From contig NZ_UWFN01000116.1 in assembly GCF_900602065.1 (NCBI RefSeq), positions 434,001 through 498,000 of the forward strand: a DNA stretch of 64,000 bases. The letters are read 5' to 3'. This stretch comes from Pseudomonas viridiflava (lineage in GTDB: Bacteria > Pseudomonadota > Gammaproteobacteria > Pseudomonadales > Pseudomonadaceae). This document shows, piece after piece, positions 9,281-17,884 of this stretch; positions within the stretch are counted from its first letter, which is position 1, and each line of letters begins with the position of its first letter. Under the pieces are notes generated by a model. It did not search any database. It saw only the letters and a program-made list of their open reading frames with translations, and was not told where the DNA came from. The position numbers and the translations under genes were made by a program.

Positions 9281-10129
9281 TCAAGGCGTCACGGGCGCAA
9301 TCAAGCGTGGAGCATTACGATACCGCTCATGCAGCTCAACGATCATCGGCGATGCCGCCATCTGGTACTTGCGCCCTTCTTCAAGCAGCCAGCCGCTGCC
9401 ATGCCAGTCGCGCACTATACGGTCCAGAACCTGCTGCGTCTGCGGCTGCTCCTTGCGTAACCAGATGACCGAATCTGCGGGCACCAGATCTTCACCAATC
9501 GGGATTTCGAAACCCGCCCATTCAGGTTGGCGCATCAACTCGTGCATGATCGGACTGTTCAGCACCACGCCGTCACAACTTTGCCCACGCAAGGCCAGCA
9601 GCACTTCCGACTGAGCCCTGAATGCTTTGAGCTGCACACCATAGTCACGGGTTAGAGGCTGCTGAAAACTGGCGCCCTGAGAAATACAAATGGTTTTGCC
9701 ACGCAAATCTTCCCAGCGCGTGAAACCGGAGTTCTTTGGTGCGACCAACGCTCCGCCCAACTGCTCGTAAGGGGTTGGCACATAGTCCAGTTGCTGTGCC
9801 CGCTCCGGAGTCACCGTCATGTTGGCGATGAGCAGATCTACTTTGCCTTGCTGGAGAAATACCGCTCGATTAGCCGCGACCACGGGCACCACTTCGGTCT
9901 TGACCCCAAGCTTCTTGCCAATGTCTTCAGCCAGCTCTACCGCAAAACCGATCGGGCGCTGAGTGCCGGTAGCATAGGTGCCAAACGGTAAACCACTGAG
10001 GTTGACGCCGATACGCACCACTCCACGCTCCTGAATGGTCGTCCAGGTCTGATCGGCGAGTGCTGTCTGGGTCATCGCCACGACCAGGCCGATGGCCAGG
10101 CCGGTACGTTTAAAGTCAGGAAAAGTCAT
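9281..10129 (-). CDS. family 3 periplasmic amino-acid-binding protein
   Basis: The protein has 282 residues from ATG 10129, with a signal peptide ending QTALA/DQ. The mature part shows the solute-binding family 3 pattern: GVVRIGVNLSGLPFGT, then VELAEDIGKKLG, then VDLLIANMTVTPERAQQLDY. This predicts binding of a polar amino acid or opine for ABC import. No permease or ATPase gene is adjacent, so it would have to work with a transporter elsewhere or act as a sensor. Translation from 10276 is rejected because the extra 49 residues come from the tandem-repeat end of the upstream gene in another frame. Its start overlaps that gene by 14 bp. Confidence 0.85.
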   Translation of the reverse strand: MTFPDFKRTGLAIGLVVAMTQTALADQTWTTIQERGVVRIGVNLSGLPFGTYATGTQRPIGFAVELAEDIGKKLGVKTEVVPVVAANRAVFLQQGKVDLLIANMTVTPERAQQLDYVPTPYEQLGGALVAPKNSGFTRWEDLRGKTICISQGASFQQPLTRDYGVQLKAFRAQSEVLLALRGQSCDGVVLNSPIMHELMRQPEWAGFEIPIGEDLVPADSVIWLRKEQPQTQQVLDRIVRDWHGSGWLLEEGRKYQMAASPMIVELHERYRNAPRLIAPVTP

Positions 10130-10931
10130 GGGGCGGGCTCTGCTCTTTGCTCTGATTAAAAGTGTTCTGATTGGAAGTGTTCTGACTGGAAGTATGCTGA
10201 TTGAAAAACTGTTCAAGGGTCGTTGCGTAGCGCAGTTGACCGGCAGCGCTCTGCCAATCTTCAAATGCCTGAGCATCAGGCGCCAAGGACAGGATCTCCT
10301 CGCTGATCACTCGTGGATGCCGCGCATCGTCGCCGGGCAGGATTAACAGAGGTGTCGTACAGGCACTGACAAACTGCCGATCTACGCTGTAGACGAAATC
10401 GGTGGAAAACAGGTTGTGCTCCATGGCTCGCAAGACGTTCTGCGCCGGGAAAACGTTTCGCTGATGGAGGGTTTTGACCCAGGTCTGAAATGACGCCCGC
10501 CGCAGTTCGAGATTCTCGGCAGTTTTGCCGATCGGCTGCTGCAATACAGCAGACATGAAACGCTGCGGTGCCAGGCTAATCATCTTCAACGCAAACGACG
10601 GCCCGATACAGGCACCCAAGACATGGCATCGCTCGATACCCAGAGCGTCCAGCAATTGCAGATTGTCCTGGGCATATTCATCCCAGCCGTCGTGCGCCGT
10701 AATGGGCGCGTGAGATCCGCCGGTATTGCGCTGATCAACCGTGATCACTTTGAAGCGTGCTGAAAAGGCGTGCACGGGATCGACCAGCCCCCTCGGTCGT
10801 CCATCCTCACGATGAATCCATAACTGCGCCCGGGAAAGCAAACCACCCGGGGCAAGCGCCAATAATGCAGGGCCCTCGCCCGTCACCTCGTAGTGCAAGT
10901 GGGTGCCGTTGGGTAAATCAATTGTCGCCAT
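10116..10931 (-). CDS. alpha/beta hydrolase with Cys at the nucleophile elbow
   Basis: The protein has 271 residues from ATG 10931 (MATIDLPNGTHLHYEVTGEG, a typical fold start). The oxyanion segment LALAPGG and the strand VITVDQRNTGGS fit the fold. The nucleophile elbow reads GACIGPS, so cysteine replaces the usual serine, as in dienelactone-hydrolase-like enzymes. An acid is available in LPGDDARHP, but I do not find the usual histidine near the C-terminus, so catalysis is uncertain. The last about 25 residues are a low-complexity tail made by 15-bp repeats. The gene is divergent from the desaturase, across a perfect palindrome, and runs into the binding-protein gene. Confidence 0.75.
   Translation of the reverse strand: MATIDLPNGTHLHYEVTGEGPALLALAPGGLLSRAQLWIHREDGRPRGLVDPVHAFSARFKVITVDQRNTGGSHAPITAHDGWDEYAQDNLQLLDALGIERCHVLGACIGPSFALKMISLAPQRFMSAVLQQPIGKTAENLELRRASFQTWVKTLHQRNVFPAQNVLRAMEHNLFSTDFVYSVDRQFVSACTTPLLILPGDDARHPRVISEEILSLAPDAQAFEDWQSAAGQLRYATTLEQFFNQHTSSQNTSNQNTFNQSKEQSPPHDFS
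10151..10210. repeat. 15-bp tandem repeat, four copies
   Basis: Four imperfect copies of TCTGATTGGAAGTGT lie end to end (10151-10165, 10166-10180, 10181-10195, 10196-10210). They fall inside the last codons of the alpha/beta hydrolase gene and encode a repeated Asn/Gln/Ser/Thr-rich peptide (QNTSNQNTFNQ) just before the stop. Because the unit is a multiple of three, copy-number change would keep the frame. Confidence 0.9.
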
Positions 10932-11011
10932 GCTGATGACCTGAAGCTGAACATGCAGCACTCAATGTGAACAAACCGCTCCTGAAAGCCCAATTCACAG
11001 ATCACATAACT

Positions 11012-11032
11012 TTATAACCGGACCGGTTATAA
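11012..11032. promoter_or_regulatory. perfect 21-bp palindrome, probable repressor operator
   Basis: TTATAACCGG (11012-11021) and its exact reverse complement CCGGTTATAA (11023-11032) flank a single A. The element is central in the 352-bp gap (10932-11283) between the divergent hydrolase and desaturase genes, 81 bp from the hydrolase start. The size and symmetry suit a dimeric regulator such as a TetR protein. No regulator gene adjoins it. Confidence 0.7.
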
Positions 11033-11283
11033 GCGCCCCGCACTCATTGCATAAGCAGACAGGCCGGAGCCGCGCGGGCAGACTGTTTCCCCTCCCGCAG
11101 GAAACCACAATGAAACGTTATCTATTGCCTGCGCATCGTGATGAAAAATGACTTGAGAGGCGCCATTTTTTAATTACCTGACGCTATATAAATGTACCTA
11201 TAAGTGATTATTCAGAAATAACCAGAATTGCTACTGTGCGGCGACTGGACCTTTGGTCCCTACTGCCTTCTTCGGCTGCACAC

Positions 11284-12222
11284 ATGCCCAACTATCTAGA
11301 TGCCACGCACCAACAGCGCATATCACAGCTCCGTTCGACATGGACCGCGCGCACCGACTGGCCAACCTGGCTGCTGCTGATCGGGACCTATGCGGCGTGG
11401 TTCAGCCTGGTCCATTACTCCGCGCTTCTGGGCCGTGGCCTGACCTTGATGTTGCTGGTACCCGTCATCACATTCTGGATGTCGGTGCAGCACGAATTGC
11501 TACACGGCCACCCTACTCGCTGGTTGTGGGTGAACAAGCTGTTGGGCTATGCGCCCTTGGCAATCTGGTATCCCTACACCCTGTATCGCGACAGTCATCT
11601 GCTGCATCACCGCGATGAAGAATTGACCCTGCCGCAGCGTGATCCTGAGAGCCGCTACTTCAGCGAACAGCACTGGGAAAAGAACAGCGCAGGCTCGCGC
11701 CGCCTGCATTGGCTGAACAAAACCCTCTATGGTCGATTGCTGGTAGGCCCACTGATAGCGCTGATCGGCCTTGCAGTGGTGGAACTGCAACGGTTACGCA
11801 AAGGGGAAATACAGGCGTGGCTGATGTGGCTGACTCACATCGCCTGTGCGGTCGGCTTGCTGCTGTTCGTCCAGGCACAAGGCGGTATCGGCGTACTCGA
11901 ATACTTGCTGGCCAGTGTCCTCGCCTTGGCGTTGTCCATGGTGCGGTCCTTTTATGAACACCGTCCCGCGTCATCGCCAGAGCATCGTTCGGTCATCAAC
12001 GAAGCAGGCTGGCCGTGGCGCTGGTTGTTCCTGAATCTGAACCTGCACCTGATTCATCACGACCTCCCTGGCTTGCCCTGGTATTACATCCCCCGTGTGT
12101 ACGAGGAACGCCGCGAAGACTGGCTGCAACGCAGTGGCCAGTTTCTGGTGGGCGGCTATGGCGAGCTGTTTCGTCAGCATGGCTTGCGGCCTATCGATAG
12201 CCCGCAGCATCCGTGGCATTGA
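11284..12222 (+). CDS. membrane fatty acid desaturase
   Basis: The 312-residue protein has the three histidine boxes of the membrane di-iron desaturase/hydroxylase superfamily: HELLH (70-74), HLLHH (105-109) and HLIHH (255-259). Hydrophobic segments lie before the first box and between the second and third. It would introduce a double bond or hydroxyl into a lipid or carotenoid-like chain at the inner membrane. The upstream in-frame GTG at 11236 adds 16 residues with no ribosome-binding site, so ATG 11284 is preferred. The palindrome at 11012-11032 upstream is a plausible control site. The exact substrate is unknown. Confidence 0.87.
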   Translation: MPNYLDATHQQRISQLRSTWTARTDWPTWLLLIGTYAAWFSLVHYSALLGRGLTLMLLVPVITFWMSVQHELLHGHPTRWLWVNKLLGYAPLAIWYPYTLYRDSHLLHHRDEELTLPQRDPESRYFSEQHWEKNSAGSRRLHWLNKTLYGRLLVGPLIALIGLAVVELQRLRKGEIQAWLMWLTHIACAVGLLLFVQAQGGIGVLEYLLASVLALALSMVRSFYEHRPASSPEHRSVINEAGWPWRWLFLNLNLHLIHHDLPGLPWYYIPRVYEERREDWLQRSGQFLVGGYGELFRQHGLRPIDSPQHPWH

Positions 12223-12303
12223 TTGATCACGGCCTGGCTGTCTCCTGCCTGACTCAGAGCAAACCGGTAGGAGCTGCCCTGTGTCCATGGCACACATAGG
12301 GCC

Positions 12304-12375
12304 TGTAGGAGCTGCCGAAGGCTGCGATCGCGGTGTGTCAGGATAAACGCTTCGCAGCCTTCGGCAGCTCCTACA
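12304..12375. repeat. REPIN (GTAGGAGCTGCCGAAGGCTG class)
   Basis: The ends TGTAGGAGCTGCCGAAGGCT and AGCCTTCGGCAGCTCCTACA are exact inverted copies around a GTGTCAGGATAAA-type centre. Another REP fragment (GGTAGGAGCTGCC) lies just before, at 12265-12277. The same class recurs at 31323-31394 and 43420-43491. It occupies the gap between the desaturase and the convergent ABC operon. Confidence 0.92.
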
Positions 12376-12485
12376 GAAAATGCATTTCGGTCCATTAGCT
12401 TGCATGTTGTTCGCGAGGCGGCAGGCCAGACGCAACGAACCGGCACTGGGCCGGTTCGTGTTTGCTACTGACTAAAACCTGAAGA

Positions 12486-13358
12486 TCAAGGCTTCCAGTT
12501 ACCGCCTTCAACGATCACTGAATTTGGATCGGTACCTTCAGCCAGTTCCGGACGTACGTACTGATCGTACAGTTTGAGCAGGTATTTCTCTTCGCCCAAT
12601 TTCGCCAGCTCGGCGTTGATCCAGTCACGCAGTTCGATGTTGCCTTTTTTCACCGCTGGCGCAATAGGGGCCTCATCACCCAGCTTTTCCGGGAGCACCC
12701 GGTAGCCAGGGTTTTTCTTCGCCCAGCTGAACAGCACCAGATTGTCCTGAGCGTAAGCATCACCACGACCATTGGCCAGCGCTTGCAGCGACTCGGAGTT
12801 CTTGTCGAACTTGAGCACTTTCCAGTCAGGGTGGTTCTTGGTCAGCCAGACATCAGCCGTGGTGCCGGTGGTGACGATGGTGGTCTTGGTAGCGAGATCA
12901 TCAAGGGACTTCACCGGGCTTGCATCAGGCACCAGGGCCTGCACTGCAACGCGCAGGTTCGGGTTGGTGAATTCCACGGCTTCGCGGCGCTCCGGGGTGA
13001 CAGTCACGTTGGCCAGAATCAGGTCAACCTTGTCGCTTTGCAGGAACGGAATCCGACTGGCAGGCTCCACCACCACGAACTCGATTTTCTTCTCGTCGCC
13101 GAGCAAATCCTTGGCAAAACGCTTGGCCAGATCGGTATCGAAACCGACGTATTCACCTTTTTCACTGACGAAGCCAAATGGCGGTTTGTCGCTGAATACG
13201 CCAACAATCAACTTGCCACGGGCCTTGATGGTTTCCAGGTAACTACTGGACGGTGACGGTGCAGCCTTGGCGACAGGTTTCTGTTCAGCGGGTTTGTCGC
13301 AACCCGCCAGCAGACTCAGGGTAATCAGCGGTATAACGAGGGCAGTTTTAAAACTCAC
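12486..13358 (-). CDS. amino acid ABC transporter binding lipoprotein (family 3)
   Basis: The 290-residue protein starts with a lipoprotein signal peptide and lipobox LLAGC (Cys19), so the mature protein is likely anchored on the periplasmic side. It has family 3 binding-protein features: [38 protein letters not shown] and [21 protein letters not shown]. The ligand should be a polar, perhaps acidic or hydroxylated, amino acid. It is the last gene of an operon with the ATPase (4-bp overlap) and two permeases, and that operon is divergent from a YheO-type regulator, RidA and a PLP lyase. Confidence 0.92.
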   Translation of the reverse strand: MSFKTALVIPLITLSLLAGCDKPAEQKPVAKAAPSPSSSYLETIKARGKLIVGVFSDKPPFGFVSEKGEYVGFDTDLAKRFAKDLLGDEKKIEFVVVEPASRIPFLQSDKVDLILANVTVTPERREAVEFTNPNLRVAVQALVPDASPVKSLDDLATKTTIVTTGTTADVWLTKNHPDWKVLKFDKNSESLQALANGRGDAYAQDNLVLFSWAKKNPGYRVLPEKLGDEAPIAPAVKKGNIELRDWINAELAKLGEEKYLLKLYDQYVRPELAEGTDPNSVIVEGGNWKP

Positions 13359-14116
13359 GATGCTTTCCTTTTTGGCATATTTTCCACGTAGGAGAACCTC
13401 TCCAGGAACTGCTGCGCGCGTGCGGTCTGCGGGGCGCTGAAGAAAGTTTCGGGGTCGTTCTGTTCCGCGATGCGGCCGCGGTCCATGAACAGGATTCGAT
13501 CCGCCACGGCACGGGCAAAAGCCATTTCGTGGGTGACGATCAGCATGGTCATGCCGCCTTGCGCGAGGTCGAGGATGACCTCCAGCACCTCCTTGACCAT
13601 TTCAGGATCAAGAGCAGCGGTGACTTCATCAAACAACATGACTTTGGGGTTCATGCACAGCGCACGAACGATGGCGATGCGTTGCTGCTGCCCTCCGGAC
13701 AACTCACGCGGGTACGCATTGCGCTTGTCCGCCAGACCAACTCGCTCCAGCAAGGCTTCAGCCTGTTGCCGAGCCTCGCCCACTGCGCGCTTCTGTACTT
13801 GCAGCGGGCCAAGCAGAATGTTGTCGAGCACGGTCATGTGCGGGAACAGGTGATAGCTCTGGAATACCATGCCGATCTGCTGGCGGACCTTGCGCCAGTC
13901 CGCGTTGGCAGGCAGCGCCTTGCCGGCAAAATGCAGGCTGCCTGCGTGGCCCAGTTCCAGACCGTTGAGGCAGCGCAGCAAAGTACTTTTGCCACAACCG
14001 CTTGGCCCGAGGATCACCACCACCTCGCCCTCTCTCACTTGTAGGTCAACGGACTGGAGAACCGGTGTATCACCGAAGCTTTTACTGAAACCGGACAGTT
14101 CGATCAATGCAGTCAT
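13355..14116 (-). CDS. polar amino acid ABC transporter ATPase
   Basis: The 253-residue nucleotide-binding subunit has all ABC motifs: Walker [10 protein letters not shown] (about residues 35-43), Q-loop [11 protein letters not shown], signature ELSGGQQQR, Walker [14 protein letters not shown] and the H-loop IVTHEMAFA. The sequence is close to the GlnQ/HisP subgroup. The Walker B segment has DEV rather than DEP. It would energise the two flanking permeases and the lipoprotein. Both ends overlap neighbouring genes by 4 bp, so the operon is translationally coupled. Confidence 0.94.
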   Translation of the reverse strand: MTALIELSGFSKSFGDTPVLQSVDLQVREGEVVVILGPSGCGKSTLLRCLNGLELGHAGSLHFAGKALPANADWRKVRQQIGMVFQSYHLFPHMTVLDNILLGPLQVQKRAVGEARQQAEALLERVGLADKRNAYPRELSGGQQQRIAIVRALCMNPKVMLFDEVTAALDPEMVKEVLEVILDLAQGGMTMLIVTHEMAFARAVADRILFMDRGRIAEQNDPETFFSAPQTARAQQFLERFSYVENMPKRKAS

Positions 14117-14772
14117 GCGTGGCTCCAGCGCCGCTCAAGCACGCGGGACGCGGCCGACAACGGATAGCAAACAAAGAAAAAGAACAGAAACAGGAAGCCG
14201 TAGATCAGCACCGATTCGTAGGTCCGCTCGATGATCTGCTGACCCACCTTGGTCACATCCACCACACCGATCAGCACCGCCAGCGAGCTGGTCTTGATGA
14301 CCCGCGTGTAAACGTTGATCACCGGCGGCGTCAGGCGCTTCAAGGCCTGGGGCAGCAGGACACGACCGTAAAGCTGAACCAGCCTCAGCCCGATTGCCAG
14401 GCCTGCTTCGCGCTGCCCGCGTGGGATGGAACGCAACCCGCCGCGCACGACCTCACCGACTTCACTGGCGCCCCACAAGGACAACACCAGCACCGCGCAC
14501 CAGAGTGCAGGGATGCTCAAGCCGAGAAAAATCGGCAAGCCAAAGAAGAACAGATACAGCCAGACCAGTACCGGAATCGCCCGAAACAGCTCCAGATAAA
14601 TCCGCAGCGGCACATCCAGCCAGCGTTTGCCAAGGCTGCGCAGCACGCCATAGAACAACCCGCCGATGCTGCTGAACAGAATCGCCAGCAGTGAAATACC
14701 CAGCGTGCGGCTCGCCCCGGTGACCAGTTGCGGCGCGGACACCCAGAGCAGATCAAGACCCGAACTGGCCAT
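14113..14772 (-). CDS. polar amino acid ABC transporter permease
   Basis: The 219-residue membrane subunit is of the HisM/GlnP type, with about five transmembrane helices and the EAA-loop region [33 protein letters not shown] lies six bases before ATG 14772 and decides that start over the TTG at 14790. It overlaps the end of the partner permease gene by 20 bp. Together the two permeases form the heterodimeric channel of the importer. Confidence 0.92.
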   Translation of the reverse strand: MASSGLDLLWVSAPQLVTGASRTLGISLLAILFSSIGGLFYGVLRSLGKRWLDVPLRIYLELFRAIPVLVWLYLFFFGLPIFLGLSIPALWCAVLVLSLWGASEVGEVVRGGLRSIPRGQREAGLAIGLRLVQLYGRVLLPQALKRLTPPVINVYTRVIKTSSLAVLIGVVDVTKVGQQIIERTYESVLIYGFLFLFFFFVCYPLSAASRVLERRWSHA

Positions 14773-15418
14773 GCTGGAGCCTCCTTTCAAGAAGGCCCAA
14801 CAACAGCGACAGTGGCAGGAATACCAACAGACACAGCCCGGTCATGACCGCGAGCATCTCGTAGGTTTTGTAGTAAAGCGCGATGTAGCTTTTGGTGGTG
14901 TATAGAATTTCCGGTACCGCGACCGCCGAAACCACGGTGGTTTCCTTGAGCAAAAAGACGAAGTTGGCGAACAGCGCTGGCAAGCTGAGGATGCCGGCTT
15001 GCGGCAGAATCACATACCGCAATAATTGCCAGCGCGACAAGCCAATAGACAACCCGGACTCGATCTGTGCCTTGGGCACCGCTTCGATCCCTGCACGCAG
15101 AATCTCGGTGAGATAGGCTCCGCCGAGAAACGTCATGGCGATAACTGCCGAGGCGAATCCGGAAATCCTGATCCCGATACTCGGCAAGGCAAAGTAGATG
15201 AAAAACAGCTGAATCAGCAGCGGCGTATTACGCGCCAGCTCCACGTAAACCGGTACCAGCCGATGCAATACCGGCACCTTGAAGGTGGCAATCGCTGCAT
15301 TGATGATCGCGACTGTCAACGAAGTGAGAATGGCGATCAGCCCCACCTGCAACGTGACGCCAACAGCTTTGAGAAAGGCAGGTAACGTGGATAACGCGAA
15401 TGCATAGTCGAAGGTCAT
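14753..15418 (-). CDS. polar amino acid ABC transporter permease, first gene of the operon
   Basis: The protein has 221 residues and is of HisQ/GlnP type, with five or so transmembrane helices and the conserved loop LTEILRAGIEAVPKAQIESGLSIG that docks with the ATPase. It heads the four-gene importer operon. Upstream is the 410-bp regulatory gap shared with the divergent YheO-type regulator gene, which suggests that this regulator controls uptake. Confidence 0.92.
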   Translation of the reverse strand: MTFDYAFALSTLPAFLKAVGVTLQVGLIAILTSLTVAIINAAIATFKVPVLHRLVPVYVELARNTPLLIQLFFIYFALPSIGIRISGFASAVIAMTFLGGAYLTEILRAGIEAVPKAQIESGLSIGLSRWQLLRYVILPQAGILSLPALFANFVFLLKETTVVSAVAVPEILYTTKSYIALYYKTYEMLAVMTGLCLLVFLPLSLLLGLLERRLQHGQFGS

Positions 15419-15828
15419 TGCGGACCTTCCAGAGCAGATCTAACGGGGCAGAGATACATCGAATACGGCCTTGAATGGGCTTGTTGATATATAGCTTAAC
15501 CTTCTGTTTTATTTAAATTTAATACCTGATTCGCATAAGCATAGAGCTAATCGCTGATGGCCTGCGCCAGCTTTCATCAACGACATTCCAATGATGGATT
15601 GAAACTCAGACGTTGTAGGAGCCAGCTTGTTGGTGAAGCGGAATTCCGACTATGCAGGTCTGACGTCTCGCCAACAAGTTGGCTCCTACAGCGGCACGCG
15701 TTTGCTTCGCGACAGCTGTGCGTCGTGGGCACGGCGCGCGCTCCAACAGAATCAAACAGCCAGCAATCTTTACTATTCGTCAATTACTGGATACTTTGTC
15801 TTAATAATTTATCAAGACACTCTTAGCC
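15419..15828. promoter_or_regulatory. divergent promoter region with dyad and REPIN
   Basis: This gap serves the importer operon (leftward) and the regulator-RidA-lyase genes (rightward). The left part (about 15485-15525) is very AT-rich and should hold the importer promoter. A dyad TGTCTT-N11-AAGACA lies at 15797-15819, 10 bp before the regulator ATG, and is a candidate autoregulatory site. A REPIN fills 15614-15690. Confidence 0.5.
15614..15690. repeat. REPIN (GCCAGCTTGTTGGCGA class)
   Basis: TGTAGGAGCCAGCTTGTTGG is mirrored by CCAACAAGTTGGCTCCTACA, with one mismatch, around a short centre. A related, more decayed copy is at 20011-20090. Confidence 0.9.
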
Positions 15829-16452
15829 ATGCCCAACCCATCAGCAGAAACCCGCAACCTGCTCGAACAACTCAAACAGGTCGCTCAAGGCCTGGGCGAA
15901 ACCTTCGGGCCGTTTTGCGAAGTGGTCGTGCACGACTTGCAAACCCCGGATCACGCGATCTACGCCATTCATAACAACCTGTCGGGGCGCAAAGTCGGCG
16001 ACCCGGCCACCGAGCTTGGCCTGGCGCGAATTGCTGACCCGGCCTATCCGCAAGTCATCGCCAGCTACGCCAATCATTTCCCTGATGGACGACAGGCTAA
16101 AAGTACCTCGATCGGCATTCGCAACCTCAAGGGTCAGTACGTTGCAGCGCTGTGCATGAACGTCGATCTGACATTGTTTCAGGGCGTACAGACGGCCATG
16201 GCGCAGTTCACGCGGGTGGACTGCAGCGTGGACGAGAGCCTCGAAGTGGACAGCGCCCAGAGCATTCGCAAACGAATCGACGAATTCGCCGGCCGCTCGG
16301 CAAGCACGCCCCGCTCACTCAAGGCCGATGAGCGTCGTGTGTTGCTCAGAGAGTTGAAGGCATCGGGGGTGCTGGAGATGCGCAAGTCCATGGAAGTGGT
16401 TGCGCAACACCTCGGCGTATCCCGGGCTGCCGCCTATAGCTACCTGAAGTAG
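15829..16452 (+). CDS. YheO-like PAS / helix-turn-helix regulator (DauR family)
   Basis: The 207-residue protein has an N-terminal YheO-type PAS-like domain (residues 10-120: FCEVVVHDLQTPDHAIYAIHNNLSGRKVGDPAT, then IGIRNLKGQYVAALCMNVDL) and a C-terminal helix-turn-helix (GVLEMRKSMEVVAQHLGVSRAAAYSYLK). DauR of P. aeruginosa, which controls D-arginine catabolism, belongs to this family. Its position between an amino acid importer and a RidA/PLP-lyase pair suggests it senses the amino acid they handle. The RidA gene follows after 44 bp. Confidence 0.88.
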   Translation: MPNPSAETRNLLEQLKQVAQGLGETFGPFCEVVVHDLQTPDHAIYAIHNNLSGRKVGDPATELGLARIADPAYPQVIASYANHFPDGRQAKSTSIGIRNLKGQYVAALCMNVDLTLFQGVQTAMAQFTRVDCSVDESLEVDSAQSIRKRIDEFAGRSASTPRSLKADERRVLLRELKASGVLEMRKSMEVVAQHLGVSRAAAYSYLK

Positions 16453-16496
16453 CCACACTGCCGACACTCAAATCTGTCTTTCCACGAGAGAACGCC

Positions 16497-16886
16497 ATGC
16501 CCCAGCCAATCCTCTGCAAGAACAGCGAAACCATCAGCCCACCCGCAGGGCACTACTCGCACGTGTCCATCGCCAACGGCTTCGTGATGATCAGCGGGCA
16601 ATTGCCAATCACTGCCGACGGCGCGCATCTGGCAAATGCCTCGTTTGAAGATCAGACCCGGCAAGTCTTGCTCAATCTGGACAGCTGTCTGGGTGCAGCA
16701 GGCATCGGTAAACAGCAGTTGGTGCAGGTCCGGGTCTACGTCACGGATATCGAGCAATGGCCGCTGTTCAATCGCCTCTACAGCCAATGGCTGGGGGAGC
16801 ACCGTCCAGCCAGAGCCGTTGCGGGCGTAGCCCAGTTGCATTACGGCTGCGCGGTGGAAGTCGAAGCCATGGCCATTGCGGCCTGA
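16497..16886 (+). CDS. RidA family enamine/imine deaminase
   Basis: This 129-residue protein has the YjgF/YER057c/UK114 fold pattern: FVMISGQLPI near the N-terminus, VRVYVTDIEQWPLFNRLYSQW in the middle, and the conserved arginine in RPARAVAGV followed by GCAVEVEAMA. RidA proteins hydrolyse the reactive enamine or imine intermediates released by PLP-dependent dehydratases. The PLP lyase gene follows after 29 bp, which makes the functional link direct. Whether it is the housekeeping RidA or a pathway-specific copy is not known. Confidence 0.9.
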   Translation: MPQPILCKNSETISPPAGHYSHVSIANGFVMISGQLPITADGAHLANASFEDQTRQVLLNLDSCLGAAGIGKQQLVQVRVYVTDIEQWPLFNRLYSQWLGEHRPARAVAGVAQLHYGCAVEVEAMAIAA

Positions 16887-16915
16887 TACTTTTCATTTCG
16901 AGAAGGATTACCAGC

Positions 16916-17884
16916 ATGAACACATTTGCCCTTCCCACTTATCAGGATGTTGAAGACGCCGCCACACGCCTGGTCGGTCAGGCCAACCGCACGCCAGTAC
17001 TGACTTCCCGCACAGTGGACAGCCTGTTTGACGCACAGGTGTTCTTCAAATGCGAAAACCTGCAGCGAGTCGGTGCCTTCAAGTTTCGCGGCGCATTCAA
17101 TGCCTTGGCCAAATTTGACGAGCAGCAGCGCAAGCGGGGTGTCGTAGCGTTTTCCTCCGGCAATCATGCTCAGGGCATCGCCCTCGCCGCCCGGCTGTTG
17201 GGCATTCCGGCCACCATCGTCATGCCCCACGACGCGCCGCCGGCAAAAATTGCTGCGACCCGGGAATACGGTGCGAACGTGGTGATTTACAACCGCCAGA
17301 CCGAAGACCGCGAAGCCATTGGCCGCGAGCACTCCGAACGTTTGGGCATGACCCTGATTCCACCGTACGACCACCCGGACGTGATTGCAGGGCAAGGCAC
17401 CGCCGCCAAGGAACTGTTTGAAGAAGTCGGCCCGCTGGATACGCTGCTGGTCTGCCTGGGCGGCGGCGGACTGTTGGCAGGTTCAGCCTTGTCTACCCGC
17501 GCCCTGTCCCCTGCCTGCAAGCTATATGGCGTGGAACCGGAAGCTGGCAATGACGGGCAGCGCTCGTTCCGCTCGGGTGAAATCGTGCGCATCGCAGTTC
17601 CCGATACCATCGCCGATGGCGCGCAAACGCAATACCTGGGCAACCACACCTTTCCGATCATCCGCCGTGACGTCGACGACATCCTTACAGTCTCGGATGC
17701 ACAGTTGATCGAATCCATGCGCTTTTATGCCGAGCGAATGAAAATGGTCGTCGAGCCCACCGGCTGCCTGAGTTTTGCTGCGGCCTTGCAGATCAAAGAC
17801 CAGCTCAAAGGCCAGAAAGTCGGAATTCTGATCAGCGGCGGCAATGTGGATCTCCAGCGTTATGCCGCATTGTTAGCCCGCTAG
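16916..17884 (+). CDS. PLP-dependent threonine/hydroxyaspartate ammonia-lyase family
   Basis: The 322-residue fold-type II PLP enzyme has the PLP lysine in GAFKFRGA (Lys56), the phosphate/substrate loop SSGNHAQG (80-87) and the glycine loop CLGGGGLLAG. It lacks the C-terminal ACT domain of biosynthetic threonine deaminase (about 510 residues), and its length matches catabolic threonine dehydratases, serine racemases and L-threo-3-hydroxyaspartate ammonia-lyases. AGAAGGA lies upstream of ATG 16916. Beside RidA, a YheO-type regulator and a polar amino acid importer, a hydroxy-amino-acid substrate is likely; which one is open. Confidence 0.85.
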   Translation: MNTFALPTYQDVEDAATRLVGQANRTPVLTSRTVDSLFDAQVFFKCENLQRVGAFKFRGAFNALAKFDEQQRKRGVVAFSSGNHAQGIALAARLLGIPATIVMPHDAPPAKIAATREYGANVVIYNRQTEDREAIGREHSERLGMTLIPPYDHPDVIAGQGTAAKELFEEVGPLDTLLVCLGGGGLLAGSALSTRALSPACKLYGVEPEAGNDGQRSFRSGEIVRIAVPDTIADGAQTQYLGNHTFPIIRRDVDDILTVSDAQLIESMRFYAERMKMVVEPTGCLSFAAALQIKDQLKGQKVGILISGGNVDLQRYAALLAR

